Shown here: one piece after another, positions 1-5,061 of the stretch
Layout of the letters: each line of letters begins with the position of its first letter
How positions within the stretch are numbered: position 1 is the stretch's first letter
Notes under the pieces: generated by a model
Database searches by the model: none
Seen by the model: the letters and a program-made list of their open reading frames with translations, nothing else
What the model was told of the DNA's origin: nothing
Program-made: the position numbers and the translations under genes
Assembly: GCA_964384415.1 (NCBI GenBank)
Contig: CAYLMV010000199.1
Span: forward strand, 1 to 5,061
DNA: 5,061 bases
Reading direction: 5' to 3'
DNA from: JAGVPT01 sp964384415
GTDB taxonomy: Bacteria > Bacteroidota > Ignavibacteria > UBA10030 > UBA8401

Positions 1-152
1 GCCCAAGGGGAGATGCCGGATATTCCTGATCGGCTTGGAGTCTTGGTGATACATCGAGTCGGACATCTCAGAAATTGTTGCCCTGCGGGTCAACAGGTGG
101 GTTTGCGTTTTCAAGAACGAGGTACTAAGAAATCTTTTTCCTTTTCATGAGC

Positions 153-157
153 GGGAG
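153..157 (+). promoter_or_regulatory. Ribosome binding site of the GH5-like gene
   Basis: A GGGAG purine run lies 5 bases before the ATG at 163. This supports 163 as the start. The next in-frame ATG (208, residue 16) has a GGAAG directly abutting it with no spacer, which is a poor arrangement, although starting there would give a shorter and more ordinary signal peptide n-region. Confidence 0.7.
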
Positions 158-162
158 TTACA

Positions 163-2595
163 ATGAAATCAACCGGGAAATTCGGCGGATCCATTAACGG
201 TCGGAAGATGATTGGCGCGGGTATTCTCTTCCTGCTTCTTGTCTTTGCAGGCAGCGCTCCTTCTCAATCACGGATTCATTACGCCGGCAGAGATATTTTT
301 ATCAGCGGGATCAACATCGCCTGGGTTAATTTTTCGGGCGACATCGGTCCGGCTGCACCGAACATGTCCCAGTTCAACACGGAGTTCCAGACCGTGCATG
401 CCAACGGGGGAAATGTAATGCGGTTCTGGCTTCACACGAACGGCACCCAGACGCCGATTTTCAACGCAAGCGGTCGCGTTACAGGACCCGGCCCGGTGGC
501 AATCCAGAATCTCAAACAGATTCTCGCCGCCGCCCACCAATACAATATCGGATTGATCTTGTGTCTCTGGTCCCACGACATGCTTAACCAATCGGAGATG
601 GATGCAGCCGGGTTAAGGCGGAACGCGAACCTGCTCAATGACACCGCCTATACGAACGCATACATCAGAAATGCGCTGATTCCCATGGTCGACTCGTTGA
701 AAGGAAACCCAGCCGTCGCCGCCTGGGAAATTTTCAATGAACCGGAAGGCATCACGAACGAATTCGGCTGGTCGGGCAGGGATCATGTCCCGATGCAAAG
801 CATTCAGAGGTGCGTCAATTTGATGTCCGGCGCAATTCACAGGGAAGATCCGACCGCCTTGGTGACAAGCGGAGCGGTGACATTCCAGACACTCACGGAT
901 GTGCCGACGTCGGCTCCATCTGACGGCGGGTCTGGCATCTCTGTCAGCAATTCGTCGATCAACGAACAGACGGGCACGCTGCAGGTGTTTAACGCGCGTC
1001 ATCGAGTGAACCTCTCTGCTCCGGAATTCTCAGAGTACCTCCAAAGAACCGCCGCCTTGAGTAACTACAATTATTATAGAGACGATAGGTTGAAGACTGT
1101 CGGCGGGGATACTCTCGGCACGCTCGATTTCTACTGCGTACACTACTACGCGGAGGGAGCATCGCTCTCCCCGTTTGTTCATCCGGCATCGTTCTGGGGA
1201 TTGACTAAACCGATCGTTGCCGCCGAGTTTTACATGCAAGCCACCGACGGCCTTCAGGGCTTGAGTCTCTACCCATGGCTTTACGCAAACGGTTATGCCG
1301 GCGCCATGATGTGGTCGTGGAGCGATTTCGGGAATCCGACGACTAACTCGAGCGCCGATACATGGACTTCATTGAACTATATGTTCGCAAATTTCCGGAA
1401 CGATGTCATTGTAAACCCGACAACGGGCTCCATCTATGTCTTTCAGGCAAATCCGGGGACGATCGAAAAGACAGATACAACGCTGCTTCGCTGGGACACA
1501 GAACCGGGATCCGTGGTGAAGTTTGATGGGAACAGTGTCTCGGTGAAAGACAGCATAAAGATCCACCCGCTGGTGACGACGTCATATACGCTGACCGCGA
1601 GCGGCGTCGTTCAGGATACAACGAAGTTCGTCGTGACTGTTTTGCCGACGGGAAGGATCGTAAGTTTCAGAGCGGTACCGCTTCAGGTAGGAACCGGCGA
1701 ACCCGTGAGCCTCCTCTGGCACGTTGTAAAAGGCTCGAGCGTGACATTGAACGGATCTTCTGTTCCCACTGTCGACTCGATCAGCGTCGTTCCAAATTCA
1801 GCCAGCGGCGACTACACGCTCATCGCAAATGGAGACGTGAAAGACTCGGCGACGATACAACTCCAGATCCTGCCTCCGGACCAGGTCGACAGAGCATACA
1901 TGGCGTCCGTCACGACTTCATCGAACGATACGGTCGCCTATAGTTTCAGCAACCCCCAGCTCATAACCGATGGAAACAATTTCTCGCGGTGGCAGTCGGC
2001 TGCTACACCGGTAGGCCAGTGGATCTTGATAGATTTCGGGAGACCCGATACGATCCACACCGTTGTTATTCGATGGGGGGCCTCGGCCTATGCGAAGAAA
2101 TACTATGTCCAAACCTCCTTGGACCGCGCCAACTGGGCGGTGATTGCAGATCAGGAGAATGGCACCGGAGGCGTCGGGTCTGTTGAAACACTGACGGGAC
2201 TGGATACAGCCGCGCGCTATATGGAACTGGTGATGGTGGCCCATGGAACCAGCGGCTTCTACTCCGTCGCTGAGATCTCGGCATTCGGATCGCTGGCGAC
2301 CGGCGTTGCGGCGGGACACTCGACGGTTCCCCTCGCATTCTCAATGTCCCAGAATTATCCTAATCCTTTCAATCCTTCAACGCAAATTAATTTTTCAGTA
2401 GCAAAGGCCGGACACGTCGATCTGAAGATTTATAATACCATCGGCCAGCAGGTTGCAGAACTCGTTCATCAAATATTGCAGCCGGGTAGCTACCAGGCGA
2501 AGTTTGACGCTTCGGGTCTCAGCAGCGGAATATATTTTTACACGATTCACGCCGGAGATTTTTTCCAGGCGAAGAAGATGGTTTTGTTGAAATGA
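163..2595 (+). CDS. Secreted GH5-like (clan GH-A) glycoside hydrolase with Ig-like, F5/8C and T9SS sorting domains
   Basis: This 810-residue protein is probably an extracellular endo-glycosidase of clan GH-A, GH5-like. Residues 1-35 form a signal peptide: basic n-region, hydrophobic core about 17-29, cleavage probably near 32-36. The TIM-barrel catalytic domain spans about 37-420. It shows the conserved Arg of strand 2 (R87 in RFWLH), the acid/base E193 in WEIFNEPEG, the strand-6 pair H327 and Y329 in CVHYY, the nucleophile E355 in KPIVAAEF, and the strand-8 Trp in MMWSWSDFG (W384/W386). Two Ig-like modules follow (about 424-495 and 498-571), then an F5/8 type C, CBM32-like module (about 578-709, aromatic W610 and W620), then the T9SS tail (about 728-810, ending KKMVLLK). 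Retaining hydrolysis of a beta-glycan is known for the clan; beta-mannan is the best guess for the substrate, but cellulose, xyloglucan or another glycan cannot be excluded. The region between the two catalytic Glu residues is about 50 residues longer than usual and contains a Ser/Gly-rich stretch at 249-271. A terminator follows the stop codon. Confidence 0.9.
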   Translation: MKSTGKFGGSINGRKMIGAGILFLLLVFAGSAPSQSRIHYAGRDIFISGINIAWVNFSGDIGPAAPNMSQFNTEFQTVHANGGNVMRFWLHTNGTQTPIFNASGRVTGPGPVAIQNLKQILAAAHQYNIGLILCLWSHDMLNQSEMDAAGLRRNANLLNDTAYTNAYIRNALIPMVDSLKGNPAVAAWEIFNEPEGITNEFGWSGRDHVPMQSIQRCVNLMSGAIHREDPTALVTSGAVTFQTLTDVPTSAPSDGGSGISVSNSSINEQTGTLQVFNARHRVNLSAPEFSEYLQRTAALSNYNYYRDDRLKTVGGDTLGTLDFYCVHYYAEGASLSPFVHPASFWGLTKPIVAAEFYMQATDGLQGLSLYPWLYANGYAGAMMWSWSDFGNPTTNSSADTWTSLNYMFANFRNDVIVNPTTGSIYVFQANPGTIEKTDTTLLRWDTEPGSVVKFDGNSVSVKDSIKIHPLVTTSYTLTASGVVQDTTKFVVTVLPTGRIVSFRAVPLQVGTGEPVSLLWHVVKGSSVTLNGSSVPTVDSISVVPNSASGDYTLIANGDVKDSATIQLQILPPDQVDRAYMASVTTSSNDTVAYSFSNPQLITDGNNFSRWQSAATPVGQWILIDFGRPDTIHTVVIRWGASAYAKKYYVQTSLDRANWAVIADQENGTGGVGSVETLTGLDTAARYMELVMVAHGTSGFYSVAEISAFGSLATGVAAGHSTVPLAFSMSQNYPNPFNPSTQINFSVAKAGHVDLKIYNTIGQQVAELVHQILQPGSYQAKFDASGLSSGIYFYTIHAGDFFQAKKMVLLK
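2344..2592 (+). other. T9SS type A sorting domain of the GH5-like enzyme
   Basis: This segment encodes residues 728-810, a Por-type C-terminal sorting domain. It begins with QNYPNPFNPST, continues with the beta-strand-rich VDLKIYNTIGQQV and the SGIYFYTI strand, and ends with a basic KKMVLLK. In this family the tail directs the folded protein through the T9SS and is removed on export. Its match to the tail of the neighbouring esterase is clear at both protein and DNA level. Confidence 0.92.
2353..2382 (+). repeat. Copy 1 of the near-identical T9SS tail motif
   Basis: This 30-base stretch encodes NYPNPFNPST and matches 4737-4766 at 28 of 30 positions; both differences fall at third codon positions. 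The repeat marks homologous T9SS tail domains and is not a mobile element. Confidence 0.85.
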
Positions 2596-2627
2596 AATAT
2601 TGTGTTCGGACAAGATAACATGATCGA

Positions 2628-2662
2628 GGGCGGCCGCCGGAATTTTGCGGGCCGCCTTTTTT
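2628..2662 (+). terminator. Rho-independent terminator after the GH5-like gene
   Basis: The perfect 7-bp stem GGCGGCC (2629-2635) and GGCCGCC (2650-2656) is extended inward by GC (2636-2637) pairing with GC (2647-2648), leaving one bulged G (2649) and a 9-base loop. Six T residues follow at 2657-2662. It lies 33 bases after the stop codon at 2595 and should end most transcripts from the upstream gene, so the downstream esterase probably has its own promoter. Confidence 0.92.
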
Positions 2663-2764
2663 ATCCTGCACATCAATTCGTCTTAAGCGCAACATTGGCG
2701 GTTTCTGAAACATACACCAGCGGCTTGCTTTCAAGCAATAGCAGCATCCAACGCTGAGAATAAC
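2663..2764 (+). promoter_or_regulatory. Leader region expected to hold the promoter of the CE2 gene
   Basis: This is the only space between the terminator and the esterase ribosome binding site, so a promoter is inferred to lie here. I found no convincing sigma-70 pair and no clear Bacteroidota TTTG/TAnnTTTG pair. A small hairpin with 5-bp arms at 2723-2727 and 2732-2736 around a 4-base loop is visible, but it has no T-tract and its role is unknown. Confidence 0.35.
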
Positions 2765-2768
2765 GGAG
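2765..2768 (+). promoter_or_regulatory. Ribosome binding site of the CE2 gene, with tandem ATG starts
   Basis: GGAG sits 3 bases before the ATG at 2772 and 6 bases before the adjacent in-frame ATG at 2775. Spacing favours 2775 as the main start; the protein would simply lose one Met. The longer form is used here for residue numbering. Confidence 0.65.
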
Positions 2769-2771
2769 TAT

Positions 2772-4979
2772 ATGATGAAAATTTCAAGAATCGGGATCGT
2801 TCTTCTGCTTCAATTCTGGGTGTTGAGCCCCGGGGCGCACTCCGCCAAACTCATTCCGGCGAACGATCCGAATATTCAATACTCCGGGAGGTGGGATTTT
2901 TCGGTTCCTACGGCCCCCACGCATTCGTGGCCGGGAGTCTACGTTTTTGCAAAATTCGAGGGGACAAGCATCGGCATCAGCACGAACGATAACTTCTCTT
3001 ACTACAACGTCATCATTGACGATACGGTGTCATCGATATTCCACGGCACCGCCGCCAATGTTGCCAACTACACTTTGGCCTCCGGAATGTCCGATACTCA
3101 ACACTCAATTTTGCTCACGCTCAGGAATGAAACGAACTGGACGAAGTTCTCGTTCAACGGATTTCTCGTCGACGACGGGAAAAACCTCCTCCCGCCTCCG
3201 GCGCAGCCAGCGAAGAACATAGAGTTCATCGGCGATTCTTACACGTGCGCATCTGGAAATCTTTGGATCAATAATACCGCCGCCCCGTCGGGCGACTATA
3301 CAGATCTCTACGAAGGCTTTCCCTCGATCACGGCCCGGCACTACGGGGCGCAATACATGGTCTCAGGGAGGGGCGGATTTGGGCTCGTCCTTGATTATCA
3401 GGGCAACTATGGCAACACCCTTCCATACTTCTATGACAGAGCCCTTGTATATACGCCGCTGCCCAAATGGGATTTCTCCCGATGGAATGCCAATCTTGTG
3501 GTGATTTGTCTCGGACTGAACGATTACAATGGATGGGGAGGATACAGCGGACCAATATCCGAGGACAATGCAACGCTCTTCCGATTCAAGTACCACGACT
3601 TCATTTCCACCATCATGGATCTTTATCCTTTTGCGAAGATCCTCACCGTTGCAGCGAACGATATTTCCTGGCTGAAGCAGGAAATTTCTCAGGTGACCCA
3701 GGAAGAAAATGCTCTCGGGCATACGAACGTTCACTACACGTACTTCCCGTCGTACAGTGCCGACTTCGTGAACAGCGGACATCCCGATGTGAAAGCCCAC
3801 AATGAAATAGCGAACAACCTGATTGGTGTAATAGATACCATCGACGCCTGGACGCCGTTCAAGTCGGCAGTCCCTCCGCGGTTTGTCGCGCTTCCAGACA
3901 CGCCTGTTGTGGCCACGAGCACTCAGTTTCTCCTTACCGTCAAGACCGACAGGTATGCGACCGTTCGGTACAGTACGGCAGACAAGCCGTTCGCCCAAAT
4001 GGAACATCTCTTCACGACGACCGGCAGCCGTGTTCACTCGGTTTCTCTCCCGTGTGAACAGCATCGGCAGTATACCTACTACGTTCGTGCCATGGATGCC
4101 TACGGCAACGATGTCGATTCCGCCGCGATCATCCGTTTCACGGTGGATACAACGAAGGTCGTGTATGCGTGGAAATCGGTTGGCTACGATCTTTCCGCGT
4201 GGAAAACCGGTGCCGCGCCGTTGGGCAACGATCACTCCGGCCTCCTCAATACACTCCTCGACTCCACCCAGACGGCGTATTTCAGGCATAGCGTGACTCT
4301 TCACGATGTTGCGAATATTTACGACATGCGGGCGTTCATCAAAGGGCACGATGGGGTTGTCGCGTATGTGAATGGACAGGAATACGGCCGCATCAATATT
4401 AATCCGGGCACCGACGTTTCATTCTCCACATACGCGATCAGGCCGCAGACGTATGCTTCGACGATCGCCATGTCATCTACGAGCGGACTTAACTATCTGC
4501 GGGAAGGCGAGAATGTATTTTCGTTCGAAGTGCATTCGCGAAATACGTCCGCACCGGACATCTCGTTCGACGCCATGATATTTGATAACACCAATACGAC
4601 CTATTATGATTTGGGTTCCGCGTGGACTTATTCCGACATGGGAAAGATGCCGGCAAATCAGCTGGCAGATAAGCCGGTCACCGGAGTACAGGCGCAGCAT
4701 CAGGGCCAGTCTCCCCGGCGGAGCTTCCTGTACGCCAATTATCCGAATCCTTTTAATCCTTCAACGACAATCTCCTTTGATCTGAACACGAAAAGCTATG
4801 TTGAACTCAAAGTATTCAACGTACTCGGACAGCTGGTCCAATCTCTTGTCGGAGCAGATTTGGAACCGGGCACCTACGCGTTTGCATTTCACGCAGAGAA
4901 TTGTGCTTCGGGCATGTATTTCTATCAATTGAAGGCCGGAACGTATCTCGGCATAAAGAAAATGATGCTTGTGAAATAA
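2772..4979 (+). CDS. Secreted CE2-type SGNH acetylesterase with accessory beta-sandwich modules and T9SS sorting domain
   Basis: This 735-residue protein is probably an extracellular carbohydrate O-acetylesterase of family CE2. A signal peptide covers residues 1-25 (likely cut after AHSA). Residues about 28-140 resemble the CE2 N-terminal jelly roll (YSGRWDF, SWPGVYVFAKFEGTS, YYNVIID). The SGNH hydrolase domain covers about 148-360: block I IGDSYT with nucleophile S156, block II SGRGG at 198-202, block III GLND with oxyanion N250, and block V GHPDVKAH with catalytic H337. The usual Asp three residues before the His is N334, so the enzyme may work as a Ser-His dyad, as reported for some CE2 enzymes. 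Next come an Ig/FN3-like module (about 368-459), a galactose-binding-like beta-sandwich (about 463-606, with HDGVVAYVNG at 526-535 and FSFEVHS), a linker, and a T9SS tail (about 652-735, ending KKMMLVK). CE2 enzymes are known to act on acetylated mannan or xylan, often at O-6; the substrate here is inferred. No terminator is seen after the stop. Confidence 0.9.
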   Translation: MMKISRIGIVLLLQFWVLSPGAHSAKLIPANDPNIQYSGRWDFSVPTAPTHSWPGVYVFAKFEGTSIGISTNDNFSYYNVIIDDTVSSIFHGTAANVANYTLASGMSDTQHSILLTLRNETNWTKFSFNGFLVDDGKNLLPPPAQPAKNIEFIGDSYTCASGNLWINNTAAPSGDYTDLYEGFPSITARHYGAQYMVSGRGGFGLVLDYQGNYGNTLPYFYDRALVYTPLPKWDFSRWNANLVVICLGLNDYNGWGGYSGPISEDNATLFRFKYHDFISTIMDLYPFAKILTVAANDISWLKQEISQVTQEENALGHTNVHYTYFPSYSADFVNSGHPDVKAHNEIANNLIGVIDTIDAWTPFKSAVPPRFVALPDTPVVATSTQFLLTVKTDRYATVRYSTADKPFAQMEHLFTTTGSRVHSVSLPCEQHRQYTYYVRAMDAYGNDVDSAAIIRFTVDTTKVVYAWKSVGYDLSAWKTGAAPLGNDHSGLLNTLLDSTQTAYFRHSVTLHDVANIYDMRAFIKGHDGVVAYVNGQEYGRININPGTDVSFSTYAIRPQTYASTIAMSSTSGLNYLREGENVFSFEVHSRNTSAPDISFDAMIFDNTNTTYYDLGSAWTYSDMGKMPANQLADKPVTGVQAQHQGQSPRRSFLYANYPNPFNPSTTISFDLNTKSYVELKVFNVLGQLVQSLVGADLEPGTYAFAFHAENCASGMYFYQLKAGTYLGIKKMMLVK
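4155..4589 (+). other. Galactose-binding-like beta-sandwich module within the CE2 protein
   Basis: Residues about 462-606 show the layout of a module I associate with CotH, lamin-tail and other multidomain secreted proteins: a W-K...YDLSAWKTGAAPLG opening, TAYFRHSVTL, the central HDGVVAYVNGQE turn, LREGENVFSFEVH, then DISFDAMI. In those proteins the module is usually an accessory of unknown or carbohydrate-related binding. Its presence behind a CE2 domain suggests substrate or surface attachment. The family assignment is from pattern memory, so it is moderate only. Confidence 0.6.
4725..4976 (+). other. T9SS type A sorting domain of the CE2 enzyme
   Basis: This segment encodes residues 652-735, with YPNPFNPSTTISF, then VELKVFNVLGQLV, EPGTYAFAF, SGMYFYQLKAG and a terminal KKMMLVK. 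It follows the same strand order as the tail of the upstream enzyme. The domain marks the protein for export across the outer membrane by the T9SS. Confidence 0.92.
4737..4766 (+). repeat. Copy 2 of the near-identical T9SS tail motif
   Basis: This stretch encodes NYPNPFNPST and matches 2353-2382 at 28 of 30 bases in the same orientation and reading frame. Identity falls away quickly after it, although protein similarity continues to the C-terminus. Confidence 0.85.
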
Positions 4980-4994
4980 GCGAATATTGAAGTA

Positions 4995-5061
4995 ATGGAT
5001 ACTCTATATAAGAACGCTGGGGAGACCGTAGTGGATGTGCCGGATTTCTTTGTTGCGATGA
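4995..5061 (+). CDS. Possible 5' end of a downstream gene, cut by the window edge
   Basis: An ATG at 4995, 15 bases after the esterase stop, opens a frame that stays open to the window end (22 codons, beginning MDTLYKNAGETVV). Only a weak GAAG lies 2 bases before it. A GTG in the same frame at 5031 has a better ribosome binding site (GGGGAG at 5019-5024, 6-base spacer), so a real gene could start there. The piece is too short to recognise a family, and chance is a fair explanation. Confidence 0.25.
   Translation, partial: MDTLYKNAGETVVDVPDFFVAM

Noticed and set aside
95..140. TTTG at 102-105 as the -33 element of a Bacteroidota-type promoter for the GH5-like gene
   Set aside because: No matching TAnnTTTG element lies about 19-20 bases downstream; the nearest AT-rich part near 122-128 does not fit the consensus.
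1..150. Open frames at the left edge: a plus-strand frame ending at TGA 148-150, and a minus-strand frame starting at the ATG complementary to 64-66 and running off the edge
   Set aside because: The plus frame is open for only 49 codons and gives an unusual Cys/Arg-rich peptide. The minus frame is 22 codons, could be the start of a divergent gene, but has no ribosome binding site. Neither can be told from chance without more upstream sequence.
2723..2736. Hairpin in the esterase leader as a second terminator or riboswitch
   Set aside because: The stem is only 5 bp with no following T-tract, and nothing around it matches a riboswitch core that I recognise.
3363..4349. A 328-codon open frame on the minus strand inside the esterase gene
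   Set aside because: It lies fully antisense to a gene with clear motifs, signal peptide and sorting tail. Its translation is rich in Arg, Val, Gly and Ile with no recognisable domain, as expected from a shadow of codon bias on the other strand.
5035..5061. Short frame ATG 5035 to TGA 5059-5061
   Set aside because: Only eight codons, and in a different frame from the better-supported open frame at 4995/5031.

Overview
The window holds two complete, same-strand genes for large secreted proteins of carbohydrate metabolism, with a strong intrinsic terminator between them. Both proteins start with a Sec-type signal peptide and end in a type IX secretion system (T9SS) type A sorting domain that opens with the YPNPFNPST signature. 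That signature, the roughly half-GC composition and the modular architecture point to a member of the Bacteroidota/Chlorobiota (FCB) assemblage. Ignavibacteria-like or related candidate lineages fit better than classical gut Bacteroides, but this is inference from the tail motif and not a phylogenetic result.

Layout. 1-162: upstream region with a ribosome binding site at 153-157 and no gene I can support. 163-2595 (+): an 810-residue clan GH-A, GH5-like glycoside hydrolase followed by two tandem Ig-like modules, an F5/8 type C (CBM32-like) module and a T9SS tail. 2596-2771: intergenic, with a GC-rich hairpin plus T-tract terminator at 2628-2662, then a leader for the next gene with a GGAG ribosome binding site. 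2772-4979 (+): a 735-residue CE2-type SGNH acetylesterase with an N-terminal jelly roll, an Ig/FN3-like module, a second beta-sandwich module and a T9SS tail. 4980-5061: no terminator visible; a possible start of another gene runs off the edge.

How they may work together. A GH5-like endo-acting hydrolase beside a CE2 deacetylase is a sensible pair for breaking down an acetylated plant-type polysaccharide, with acetylated (gluco)mannan the first hypothesis. The esterase would remove acetyl groups that block the glycosidase, and the T9SS tails would place both enzymes outside the outer membrane. The terminator suggests they are neighbouring but separately transcribed units. No SusC/SusD pair, transporter or regulator is visible. 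I see no mobile element, CRISPR array, tRNA or rRNA. The most unusual points are the extended linker inside the GH catalytic domain, the Asn in place of the usual catalytic Asp in the esterase, and the accessory beta-sandwich joined to a CE2 enzyme.
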